From Brugia malayi (lineage: Eukaryota > Nematoda > Chromadorea > Rhabditida > Onchocercidae): a DNA stretch of 64,000 nucleotides. Both the position numbers and the translations under genes were made by a program. Location: assembly GCF_000002995.4 (NCBI RefSeq), contig NW_025062477.1, positions 11,886,696-11,950,695 of the forward strand, read 5' to 3'. The notes under the pieces were generated by a model that was given only the letters and a program-made list of their open reading frames with translations, was not told the origin of the DNA and did no database searches. Shown piece after piece: positions 53,801-64,000 of the stretch; the stretch's first letter is position 1, and each line of letters begins with the position of its first letter.

Positions 53801-56800
53801 TTCTTTTTTTTTTTTCCGCTTTTTTTCAACAAATTTTTAGATAATTCTTTTTGTTCTCTTTTGTCATTAATTTTATGAAATTTTTTTTTTTTTTTTTTAC
53901 AGTTTGCGGTACCATTTTTAATAGCATCAAGTGAAGATCTAGCATGGGGTGTACGAAAATCATCATGTGAAGTGTTTGTTGAAGTTGCAAATTATTGCAC
54001 AATGGAAACAAAAGAACATAAACTTGCGCCACATTTTATTATTTTACTTCATGATTCTTCACGATGGGTAAATTTCTTTCTTTTTTTGTTTCCTTTTATT
54101 TTTTTATTTTATTTCACAATAATTTTACTTCGTTTAATTATACTTGTCTATCAATTATTTTGAGCAAAAATTGAATTTATTTGTTCATTAATATACTTTT
54201 TTAAAATATTCTTTAAATAAATATATTGAAACTAACAAATCATTCTAAAAATGAAAAAAAAAAAAGAAGAAAATATTAGTATTAATAGTAATAATATAGT
54301 GATGGCAACAGTAATTGTTTATAATAATAATAATAAAGTAATAAATTTCATGTCTTTTCATTTTTTTAAAGAAAATATTGACAAATCGTCCGAAATTGAA
54401 CTTTTCGTGTTGTGTTAATGATATTAAGTTTTTCAAATTTAATAGTATTAAATTTTGTTATTTACAGGTAACACATGTAGCATTCCAACAACTTGGTCGC
54501 TTTATTGCAACATTTGCGGATGAAAATCGTATGAGCCTTGAAATAAAGGATGGTCGATTGGTCACTGCAAATTGTTAGTTTCTTTTTTTTTTTTTTTTAG
54601 AGTTATTACTATTAAGAAATTTTTATTATTTACCTCTCAAAATATGATATTTTATCATATTCGTGCCTGTTCGTACAGTTTATGTTAAACCATTATTTGT
54701 GATTGTTGTTAGTTAATCTAAATATGAGATTTATTCATATGATTATCAAAATGATATTGATCAAATAAAATTTCTTCTTTTTTTCTAAATTTGATGTAAA
54801 TTTATTTAAATCAAATTCTAAATTTATTTGAATCAATTCCTATAATATATAATATATCGTTAGTATTAGTCGTATTCCTTCAGCTAGCTATTCATTGCTT
54901 GTTTTATTTTATTTTAAAACATTCTTTTGTTTAAATTTGGCAAAATTTTGGAAATTGTTTTAGTTTCATTTTTTCTTCTTTTAGATGATATAATGGAAGA
55001 TGATAAAAGTATGCGAAATAACTGCAAAAGTAATGGGATAATTATCGAAGATGATGAAAATGAACTATACTCTCAGCTACCTCCAGGTGTTGTATTTCCG
55101 GAATCGGATACAGGTGCTGAGTTAGGCGAATCTTCATCTTTATTATCACCTGAAGATCAGGATCAAAGGTTACTGAAGTTATACTAGTTACTATAAATAC
55201 CACTTAATATTTCATTATTTCCTTTCTATTATGTAACAAAATGCAATCATATCTTAGTGTGGCAGTGGAAAAGAAAAAATACAGATGAAATTCATGAGGG
55301 TTTTACTATTAAAAAAAAAAAAAAAAAAAGGTATTTACAGCTAGTATTATTGAAATTAAACGTTGAAAATAAAATGAAATATTTTTTGATCTTTCAACAC
55401 TGTTCAAAAATTTCTCCATTTTTGGAGTACTTAGTAATTATTTGATAATAAGAAACTGAAATTGGCACATGAGATTAGATTTAATGGCACACTAATTGCA
55501 TTAAACAGTTTTATATATATAAGGAAATGTCAACATAGTTTGATTAAATTTTGTAGTATATCGAGTTAGTTTTGAAATTTCAGTTATGTTTTAAATGAAT
55601 TAACCTGTTTTTTGGAATCATGGAGTTCATGGCCTATGTCAGATGAACCTATTGCTTCAAATAACATGCTGATTTTCGATTCGTAAGTTTTTTTTCATTG
55701 ATATTTCTTAGCTTTTTTTAAATAAGCATTTTTTATTATATTATTATATGCTTGGTTATTTTTCATAATTTGGCAGTGACTGGTTCTACTGCAAATCATT
55801 AATATACATATCTAACAATGATTGATAATGAGTATTAGTTTTTTATTTTAAACATATTTCTTATTATAATTTTGAATGATAGTAATAATAATATAATTTA
55901 ACTAATGTGATTATTTTGACTTTTATTAATTAAGTTTGTTGATTAATATAAGTGTCTTCTTGCATTGACTAAAAATGTTCACTTAAAATAGCTTTAAATT
56001 TCTATTTTTATAATAAAATTTTTTCTTTTCGTATTATTTTAGTATGGATTTGGATGTTGAAAATGGTGTTGCGGCATCATGTTCAACACATTCAGACTTA
56101 ACAAAATTGATGTTTGATGATAATGATGATAGTAGTGGTGAAGATGATGATGGCATTGATGATATGGAAGAAGAGTCATGTCCGATGGATATTGAGGATG
56201 ATGATATAGAAATTTGTTTTGAAGTAAACTTTTTTTTTTTATTTCTTTTGGAGAAGTAGAGGAGCAAAAGTTGTGAAAAATTTATTTACAAATTGCATTA
56301 CAATGAGTTTTTTTTTTTTTTTTCTTAAGTAGTCAAAAAAATAAATAAATAAATGAAATTGGGCAAATTTTGAAATGTAATAGAAATTTCAGAAGTATCA
56401 AAAATTTATCCAAGAAATACATTTAGAGAATGGGTTATCATCATAGTTTTTAAATCAAATTGCATTTTGATTATTTCAGTATTGCATTTAGATAGGACTG
56501 GAACTTTTTTTTTTTTTTTTACGACAAATTTAACAAAAAAAAAGAAGAAAAAAAATCAAACTTTCCATTTTGAGGAACCATCACAAATGGATATTAACGA
56601 TGATATGGATGCTTACTGTCCTCTGATATATTGGTCATCAGGTTCTGTTGACATTGATTTAAAATCATACAGGGACAATGCAATCACCAATCATAATAGC
56701 AACAGTAACAGCAGCAATAATAATAATAATAATAAAGATAATAATAATGTAAAGAAACTGGTAGCTGAATTTATTCAACGACGTTCAAATTTATTTTACA

Positions 56801-58190
56801 ATTCATCAGAACACAATGAGAATGTAAGTTTTTCATTTTAATTTATCAATATTACATGTAAATTGAATAGTTCGTTTCAATTAGATTTGAAATGAAATGA
56901 AATTATGAAAGTCACATCAGCTTGTTAACATTTCCAATCGTAACAATTGCTTTTATAAATTTATTGTTGTCAGAATAGTTAGTGTATCTCGAATAACTAT
57001 TGAGTTTTTTCTTTTTTTCAAAATTGATTTCGACACTTATAAAAATTTAATCTGTTATGTTAAGCGAAAGAGAGCAAATATTAATATTTTTTATTAAATA
57101 ATTTCATCATTTATTAATTAGCTAATAACTTACCTCGGTATATTTGTATATTTGTAAATGAATATTTCTGAGATAAAATATATTTTATTTTTCATAAAAT
57201 TTCCAAGTTTTTTTTCCTATTTGCATTACAATATCTTTTATGTTATATTTTGAGTATTAGTATATCTAAATTTGATCTACATTCAAGCGATAAAAGATGC
57301 CAAATTGAAATGAAATTTTTTCAGGATGCAAAAAATGTAATTTGTAAATACTCGGAAAATGATAATATTATGGAAGAGGATTCAAATGAATCAGTTATAA
57401 CATCAAATGAAATAAGTAAAACTGCTACTGCTGTTTTACTTGAAACAGATCCATCAACTGATTCTGTTGAAGATAAAGAAAATGAACAAACAACATCATC
57501 AGCTATCAATATTGGAACTCAAGTTTGATTTTTCTTTTTTTTTTTTTTTGAATGAATTAATTTTTATTTGCAACTTTTAAAATTAACATTTTATTACACT
57601 TTTCTTCTCATCATCATTATAATTAATATATATTTAACTGTTATTATTGATTTATTTGTATATTTGATTGCTACATTATCAATGTTAATTAAAAGTCAAA
57701 TCATTAATGGGTAAATCAATTAAAGGTAAATCAATTAAAACAAAACAAAATTTCAGATGGTTATACCACAAGCTTTGCTAGATAGTTTCGTACATATGGC
57801 TTCACAGTGTAATAATACAGATAGTGAAATAAATCAGCAATGTGCTCATAATTTCCCTGCTGTTGCTTTTACTCTTGGTCGTACTAATTGGCCATGTATT
57901 ATGGGTACTTATAAACAGTTATCAACAGATATGGAAGTAATTTCTTTTTTTTGTAATTTTATCTCAAAGTTTTTTTTCCATCAAAATTATATATTCAAGT
58001 TGAAAGTAATATATTTCATGCTCTATTTCAAGATTTCATTATAAAATTATAATTTTGAATAAATATATATTTGTCATATATAGGTCAAATTTTTTTCTTT
58101 TTTTTTTTTAGAGTTTCAAGGTCTATTAATTATTTTTTAAAATGGTTTCTTTTTTGCTTTGAATGTAGAGAAGAACTAATTCATTTGTTG

Positions 58191-58224
<34 letters not shown>

Positions 58225-60521
58225 AAAAAAGATGTATATAAAAAATAAATTTTCAGATTCTTTTTTTTTTGATAATTTTTAAGTTTAGTGACTTAAATGT
58301 TTATTGTTCTTTATCAACTAATGCTAATAATCATTTAAAAAGGAAAATAAATTTTTTTAGTTATTAAATATATTAACAGTAAAGTAACGTCATATTAAAA
58401 TTTTTATTTTTAACTTACAAATTGTTTTAGCGGCGTGTTCGGTATACGTTAGCAACATCAATTCACGAAATCGCAGCAATTATTGGGGAAGAAAATGCAG
58501 GTATTCATTTGGTACCTATATTTGAACGATTTGTGGAAGATGTGGAAGATGTGAAAATTGGATTATTAAATCATTTGTATGATTTTTTTAAAGTAAGTTT
58601 ATGATTATTAGAAATTTTTGTGCATATATAGATTAGGGATTCAATAGTTAACTGGAACTAGGTCAACAAGTAAAATGTTTGGAAAGTGTCAATGTCTTGA
58701 TTAATTTAATCAGTTAATTAATTAAGTAGTTAAATTTAGTTATTCGTTGTTCATATTAATCGCTTATTTAAATATTATTCCCATATTGAACACACAAAAA
58801 AAAAAAAAAAAAAAGATATTTATCTTATTTCAGTTAGTAACACCTGATACAAGGCAAAAGTTGTTATCGGTATTACCAAATTTTTTACATTCCGGTGCTG
58901 ATAATGGACGTAATTGGAGGTACAGATATAAATACGTTAGGTAAATCCGTTTAAATTCTTTTATTGAAATAATCCTAATAATCCTAGTATTACCTTTCCT
59001 TACTTTTTCTAGATAAATTTATTGCTTCGTTAAAGTTAATTTTTACTTTTATTATTTTTTTTTTCTATGAATTTTTTTAATAATTTTTGAAATCAGTATA
59101 TCTTCCAGACAATGTATTCTTCTATGTGATCTCTTTACTGTGCATGACATTAATGAATATTTGGCTGCTATAGCTTTAACCTTAGCTAATGGTTAGTTTT
59201 TAATTTTTATAAAAAAGAAAAAAAAAAAAGAGAAATTGATAGTTAAAAAAAAAATTGCTAATTTGTAGATTTTTCCTTCATTGTTTAACTTTCATTCATT
59301 TAATCACTTCATATATTAATATTATTTAAAAGAGGAAAAAATGAAAGAAAAGAGAAAGAATTATTACCTAATTTATTAAAATGATTATTTGTCACATTTT
59401 TTTTAGATAGGATATCAGATGTACGTAAAGAGGCAACTATATTATTAGCAAAAATATTGGGAAAATTTGTTAATGAAGAATGGATTTCGGATTATACTAA
59501 CTCCTATCGAACTAATATGTCAACTACTGATTCATTTATTAGTGATATTGTGAAGGGATTTGCTCGATCAATGAATTGGCGACGAAGACAAACGTAAGTT
59601 ATTCATTTGTTTTGTTTTGTTTTTTTCGATTAATTTTCATTTCATGTTTGATCTCCTCTTTACATCATATAAATAAAATCCATGGGAGAAAGAAAAAAAA
59701 AAATCGAGTAAAATATTTGAAATTATTTTTAGATTTGCTGTATTTTGTGAAAAAATTCTGGAAAATGAAATATTAAACTACAATCAATTTTCATTATTGC
59801 TATTAAATGATTTAATGAGGCTAGCAGGAGATTGTAAGTTTATTTTTAACAATATATTCAATTGTTCTTATTTTATTTTTTCATTTATTTATACAGGAAA
59901 ACGAATTGTACAATTTCTGATGTTAAATTTGAAATTTAGTATTACGAGAAATCAAATTTCAAATAGAGAAATTTCTAAATAATTAAAATAAATACAGGAT
60001 TAAAATTTTTAGCAGTAGCAAATGTACGCTTAGCATTCGTACGGTCTCTATCAAAAACACGTGGTGGTTACGCTTTTCATGGCTCATGTGACTCATCAAT
60101 TGTACGTCATAGTCTTGAAACGTTACTTTCCGACAGAGATGTGGACTGTAGACGAGCTGCTCGAATTTCACTTGGAATTCCGGATACTGAAAATGCAGTT
60201 AATGTAAGTTTTTAATTTCTTGTAAATTTTTTTTTTTATTATTTTAATAATTATCGTCACGGTATTGTAGTTTTTTTGCATTTAATTTAGAAGATTTTAC
60301 ATTTTAAAACACTTCAGATTGTTTCTAATAATAGTCCTAGTGATTACATTGAAAATAAAATTTATGGTATAATTTATGTTTTCATCTTTAGTCTTGCAAA
60401 ATTACCTTGAATTCCATTTTCTCATCTATTCATTTTTTTTTTTTTTTTTCAGGTGAAAAATTACGCTCAACGACTACGTGAAATGAAAGAAATTATTTCA
60501 GCTAAATATCATATCAACTAA
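33145..60521 (+). CDS. PPP4R1: PP4 regulatory subunit 1 (PPP4R1 / ppfr-1)
   Basis: HEAT-repeat scaffold that binds and directs the protein phosphatase 4 catalytic subunit. Exons: 33145-33181, 33577-33639, 33790-33868, 34271-34386, 34977-35116, 38522-38582, 43182-43300, 49206-49319, 53503-53562, 53903-54067, 54468-54573, 54985-55168, 55584-55682, 56043-56223, 56575-56823, 57325-57522, 57757-57936, 58431-58592, 58834-58940, 59109-59191, 59407-59593, 59733-59833, 60013-60203, 60453-60521. Phases agree; 1016 residues. An acidic N-terminus precedes HEAT repeats at about 40-350 (WGVRKSSCEVFVEVA and VTHVAFQQLGRFIATFA match the family closely). An acidic, Asn-rich linker covers about 355-657. The C-terminal HEAT block, about 658-1005, includes VIPQALLDSF and FTLGRTNWPC. 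Introns 5-8 are 3.4, 4.6, 5.9 and 4.2 kb; the others are mostly under 0.65 kb. Exon 15's acceptor (TTTTGAG) and the first two exons are least certain. Confidence 0.9.
36382..36549 (+). other. Terminal-exon-like ORF in PPP4R1 intron 5
   Basis: A 55-codon open stretch ending in TGA, without an ATG, starting right after an AAAAG that could act as a weak acceptor; an in-frame TAA lies just upstream (36376-36378). The translation looks protein-like: begins LFKQKAPTTSAIDFSDLEKD and ends GEIIQKSRTGFRK. Its phase (0) would join PPP4R1 exon 5, which also ends in phase 0, giving a truncated N-terminal isoform. I do not recognise the sequence. Confidence 0.3.
39265..39292. repeat. (ATT)n microsatellite
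   Basis: Short ATT run inside PPP4R1 intron 6. Confidence 0.9.
39379..39402. repeat. (AT)n microsatellite
   Basis: An AT dinucleotide run of about 12 units in PPP4R1 intron 6. Confidence 0.9.
40727..40755. repeat. (GA)n microsatellite
   Basis: A pure GA run on the plus strand in PPP4R1 intron 6. Confidence 0.9.
41144..41205. repeat. GA/GAA polypurine tract
   Basis: About 60 bases almost entirely of purines in PPP4R1 intron 6. Confidence 0.85.
41705..41975. repeat. GGA then GGT/GAT low-complexity tract
   Basis: A polypurine GGA-repeat segment (41705-41780) followed by a GGTGGT/GATGGT/GCTGAT trinucleotide-like segment (41820-41975) in PPP4R1 intron 6. It generates glycine-rich open frames that have no protein signature. 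Strong G-quadruplex or triplex potential on the sense strand. Confidence 0.85.
42020..42037. repeat. (CTG)n short repeat
   Basis: About six CTG units in PPP4R1 intron 6. Confidence 0.9.
44320..44534 (+). other. Terminal-exon-like ORF in PPP4R1 intron 7
   Basis: After a TTTATAG acceptor, 71 codons stay open to a TAA. The translation contains GRKKSIPPGACCVSVVKDMG. The start phase (needs one base) fits the end of PPP4R1 exon 6, so an alternative transcript skipping exon 7 could use it. I do not recognise the sequence, and chance is possible. Confidence 0.22.
46360..46382. repeat. (TA)n(TG)n microsatellite
   Basis: AT then GT dinucleotide run in PPP4R1 intron 7. Confidence 0.85.
49905..49965. 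repeat. (GA)n / GGGAGA polypurine tract
   Basis: About 60 bases of GA and GGGAGA units in PPP4R1 intron 8. Confidence 0.9.
50247..50522. repeat. Perfect 92-bp tandem triplication
   Basis: Three identical 92-bp units starting at 50247, 50339 and 50431, inside PPP4R1 intron 8. Each has a GT-rich part and one copy of CGGTCAAAGGTCA (50303-50315, 50395-50407, 50487-50499), a near-perfect DR1 nuclear-receptor half-site pair. Confidence 0.95.
50831..50865. repeat. (CT)n microsatellite
   Basis: A CT dinucleotide run of about 17 units in PPP4R1 intron 8. Confidence 0.95.
51001..51035. repeat. (GA)n microsatellite
   Basis: GA/GGGAGA run in PPP4R1 intron 8. Confidence 0.9.
51187..51345. repeat. GAT/AAT trinucleotide-rich block
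   Basis: Interrupted GATAAT and GATGAT repeats in PPP4R1 intron 8. Confidence 0.8.
52545..52850. repeat. TAA/TAG/GAT trinucleotide-rich block
   Basis: About 300 bases of interrupted ATA/AAT/GAT units in PPP4R1 intron 8. Confidence 0.85.
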
Positions 60522-60565
60522 TTTATATCTTCTGATGATAAAATAATCATGAAAGATAGTTTAAA

Positions 60566-60571
60566 AATAAA
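60566..60571 (+). terminator. Poly(A) signal of PPP4R1
   Basis: AATAAA, about 45 bases after the PPP4R1 stop; further hexamers follow downstream (for example near 60907). Confidence 0.5.
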
Positions 60572-60599
60572 AATGGAAGAAAAAAAAGAAGCGATTGTA

Positions 60600-62270
60600 A
60601 TGAATTTCATTTTGTAGTGCCTCATTTTTTTTTTCATAAATTTATAATTTTTTAAGTTTCTATTAAAAAATATTGTATTAGAAAAAGTTCTGCATAGGAG
60701 ATATTCTTTTCAATTAATATAATTTGCTCTTTTTGTTTTTCCTAATAACATATTTAAATCTCGATAAAAATTCATACTTATTAATGTGTAATGTTATGAA
60801 TAATTTCCTCATATATAATAGGAAAAGAATTATTTTTATACATTTCATTTCTATTTCGTGTATAATTTTAATCTTAATTTGCATATGGCACAGCGATATA
60901 TGAATTAATAAAATATATTTGTCACTTTAAATTGTATAAATTTCGGTGGGAAGAAAAAAACGAAAGAAAGAAAAGATTACACTCAATTGATATTCCTTTA
61001 AAAATAAAATAAATTATATCTACTCTTTTCAATTTAAAACTCAGGTATATCAATTTATAATGCATACAAATTTTAGTATAAATTTTAATATTTACAATCA
61101 AAAAAAAAAAAAAAAAGGACCCAATGAGAAATCATTTATAAAAATGTATTTCTTTAAAAAAAAAAAAAAAAAAAAAAATTTTTTCAAATATTTTATAATT
61201 ATTCGATCAAATATTTAATGTCTTTCATTTGAAATTCATATATTTTTGCTGTTGCATTTTGTTTGTTTTCCTCATTCTCTCAAATTTCTTCACGTGTTTT
61301 TCTTTTTTTTTTTTCGTTTGAAACTTTTAAAGTGTTAATTTTTTTGATTTGCTCATAATTTAATTGTTCATTTTGTCTTTTTTTTTTTTTTTTAAAAAAA
61401 AAGGACAGAAAGAAAGTTACATTTGAGATTATTTCATTGTCGATTCTTTCTTAATAATAATACGAATAACAGTAATAGAAATAATAATACTTTATTAAGT
61501 ATTATATAAATGAGAGAGTAGAGTAATTTTACGTGTATGAACGTGTACGTACATTTGTAACAATGCTTATTATTTAATTTAGTGATTATTTTGCATTCAT
61601 TGAATGTTTATGAATGAAAATTTCCATTCTACCTGAAATTTTTTAAAAAATTTATTTCTTTATTCAATATTTTACCAGTTTTTCTATATTGATTGATTCA
61701 ATTATTACATATTTCTTTCTTTTGAAACAAAATTTCATTACCAATAAAAAATATATTTCCAGATTACTTTTACTTGTTTTTCACGTAACTTTTACTCATA
61801 TTTCACGTTTTTTTTTTTTTTTACAAAGATATCTTTTTGCATAAAATGTATAGTTTGCTACTTTAGCTACTATCATTAAAAAAAATTATCTATCAAACTG
61901 ATACACTGATAACTTTTGATTCCTTCTCTATTCTTTTCTTCAATTTATCTATGAACTAAAAATGCTAAATACATTTAAAAAAATTGATAATAATAAATTA
62001 ATTGTTCCTTCAATTTTTAATAATTTAATTCCAAAAATATTCCTACACTATTGAGATTAAAGCTTATCAATTATAAATATGAATTTTCCCATTGTTTCTT
62101 CACTTTATTAATTTTTAAATAGAATTTGTCCTTTTTTTCAAGTTGCTAAAATGTTTATTTTCATTCAATAAAAAAAAAAAAAAATTATCAAATATGAAAT
62201 GAATGTAATTAATATAGTATTCGATATAACTTGATAAGGCATCCAATGATATTTGACACAATATACATCC
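60600..62270. other. Convergent AT-rich intergenic region
   Basis: No gene seen. Poly-A and poly-T runs dominate (for example 61099-61116 and 61155-61178). It should hold the 3' ends of PPP4R1 (+) and the right-edge gene (-). Confidence 0.5.
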
Positions 62271-62281
62271 TATCGAATTAG

Positions 62282-62818
62282 TTAATGTCGAATATATCTG
62301 TAAAATTAATCAATTTCACATTCTAGCAAAAATTCATTTTCTTAAAAAAAAGCTAAAATTTGAAATAATCATTAACCTATTATTAAGTAAATAAAAACAT
62401 TATCATAATCAATATTATCAATAACTAATAAGATGATAAGAAAGAAGAATATAATATATGCATATGTTTGTTTAATTTAATTTAAACTTACTTTGCTGTC
62501 CAATCAATTCGTCCGGATGGTTTTGTGCTTGTATTATTATTATTATTGAATGGATTTTTTCGAACACCAAATGATGGAACATATCCTTTAAATGAATTTA
62601 AATAAAATCTTTTATTAAAATTCATTAATAGCTAACTTTATATTGTTTTGAAGAAGACATTTCATTATGATAAGAATTATGTAATTTATTTATTTTGTTA
62701 ATTGTTAGTTTACTCATTTGTTATTTATTTATTTATTTGATAATTAAATATCTTTTTTATTCAATTTTTGAATTTAAATTATCATTTGAAATTTTTAAAT
62801 TTATTTCTTGAAAAAAAA

Positions 62819-62849
<31 letters not shown>

Positions 62850-63958
62850 GTTTACCAACCATAAGCATATTCAAAACGAGCCTGTACTGCTGATCGTGCT
62901 GGATTTGGCTTCAAATTTGATCGTTTCATTGGCTCACTGTTATTTTGTTGATTTATCTGATTTATTGTAATACCTAAAAATAAATGAAATGTTTAAATAT
63001 TTTTAAATATTTAAAAAAATTTTTGAATTAGTCAAAAAAAAAAAAAAAGAAAAAAGAAATAACAAATGAAAAAATGAATGATTTTAGTTAAATTAACAAG
63101 CGAATAATTCTCTATTTAATCTAAAAACTTTAAATTATTTTTTATTTATCTTGCATAAGATAATCTAATATTCATTAAAAGCATGTACTGAAGAATAGAA
63201 ATTGATTTAACAAAATAAACATTTTAATTAATTTAAAATAAATTTTTCATTTATCTTGTAAAAGATAAGTTAATAAACATTAAAAATAAAACAAGCTAAC
63301 AGCACCAAATTGAATTAATAAACAAACAATGTTAATTAATTTAAAATTATTATTTTTAAATTAATTTTTTAATTTATTTTGTAAAACAAAAAAAAGCATA
63401 AACCAGGCATATATCTTGATTTTGACATATACAATTCTTTAGCAGGTAATTTAGCTTTCATAACAATGGTACCAGCAATTGTATGACTATTCTTATCTAA
63501 TAATGTATCATCTTTTGATGGTTGTTCATCTAATAATCTAAAAAAAAAAAAATTTTATTTTCTAATTTATAATAATTAATATTAATAAAATATAATAAAT
63601 GTATTAATAATTTAAATATTTTCTTTTTAAAAAAGTTTTAATTAGGAATAATTAATTATTTTAAATTATTAATTAGGAATAATTAATTATTTTAAATTAT
63701 TACTATTATTATTATTATTATTACTTACTTTACAATTGGTAAATTCCTATTAATATTTCGTTCTGCATTTATATTTTTTCCCATATCAATTTTTGTCTCC
63801 GAAATATTATTATTCGTTTTCAATTTTGTTTTACCAATTAAAATACATGAATCAGATAATGTTGAATTGGCACTTGTTTCACGATTTGATGTCGTTGGTT
63901 GACTTATTGCTTGTGCACCTAATTTTTCACCAACCAAAAAATATTTGTATTTTAATGA
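62282..63958 (-). CDS. Unrecognised multi-exon gene, 3' part only
   Basis: The gene enters from the right edge. Exons in reading order: 63958-63729, 63537-63404, 62973-62860, 62585-62492, with agreeing phases, and a possible 16-base last exon 62297-62282 ending in TAA. The exon at 63958 begins after a TTTTCAG acceptor, so at least one exon lies outside the window. The readable part is about 196 residues and polar, with Asn/Ser/Lys-rich low complexity in the first exon. Possibly conserved stretches are KYKYFLVGEKLGAQAIS, AGTIVMKAKLPAKELYMSKS, NPARSAVQARFEYAYGYV and PSGRIDWTAK. There is no transmembrane segment or known motif that I can name. The last exon and the acceptor at 62586 (TTTAAAG) are weak. 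Confidence 0.6.
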
Positions 63959-64000
63959 CTGAAAATAAATATTAGAAAATTAGAAAAGGAAAAAAAAAAT

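Overview
The window looks like AT-rich nuclear DNA from a nematode, probably a filarial-type (Spirurina) worm. Genes are split by short GT...AG introns with T-rich acceptors. Most start codons lie just downstream of a TTTTCAG-like site with no matching upstream exon, as expected for spliced-leader trans-splicing. The core histones are nematode-like, and long A/T homopolymers and microsatellites fill the non-coding DNA. The clade call is inference; no spliced-leader gene was seen. Exon structures were built by hand from splice sites, reading frame and similarity to remembered families, without database searches.

Layout. 1-5964: AT-rich DNA with no gene I can support. 5965-12493 (+): complete 17-exon p120 RasGAP (RASA1 family; SH2-SH3-SH2-PH-C2-RasGAP). 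14479-17037 (-): 4-exon MADF-domain protein with a BESS-like C-terminus, convergent with RASA1. Its upstream flank (about 17.5-18.4 kb) is an unusual G-rich, polypurine and GTCA-rich block. 18.4-23.0 kb: AT-rich, no gene. 23.0-26.7 kb is a histone island: a strongly diverged H2B-like gene (+), a decayed H3 (+), an intact intron-containing H2B (-), an intact H2A (+) sharing a divergent promoter with H2B, and a probable decayed H4 (+). It reads as an old core-histone quartet in which only H2A/H2B stayed intact. 26.7-33.1 kb: mostly AT-rich, with a 51-bp minisatellite that is open on the minus strand. 33145-60521 (+): 24-exon PPP4R1 (protein phosphatase 4 regulatory subunit 1, HEAT repeats), whose introns 5-8 are huge (3.4-5.9 kb). 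These hold microsatellites, G-rich tracts, a triplicated 92-bp unit carrying a nuclear-receptor DR1 motif, and two terminal-exon-like ORFs. 62.3-63.96 kb (-): the 3' part of an unrecognised gene that runs off the right edge.

The intact genes act in Ras/Rho signalling (RASA1), transcription (MADF), chromatin (H2A/H2B and the H2B-like protein) and PP4 phosphatase targeting (PPP4R1). Nothing suggests an operon. The most novel element is the H2B-like gene beside the relic quartet.
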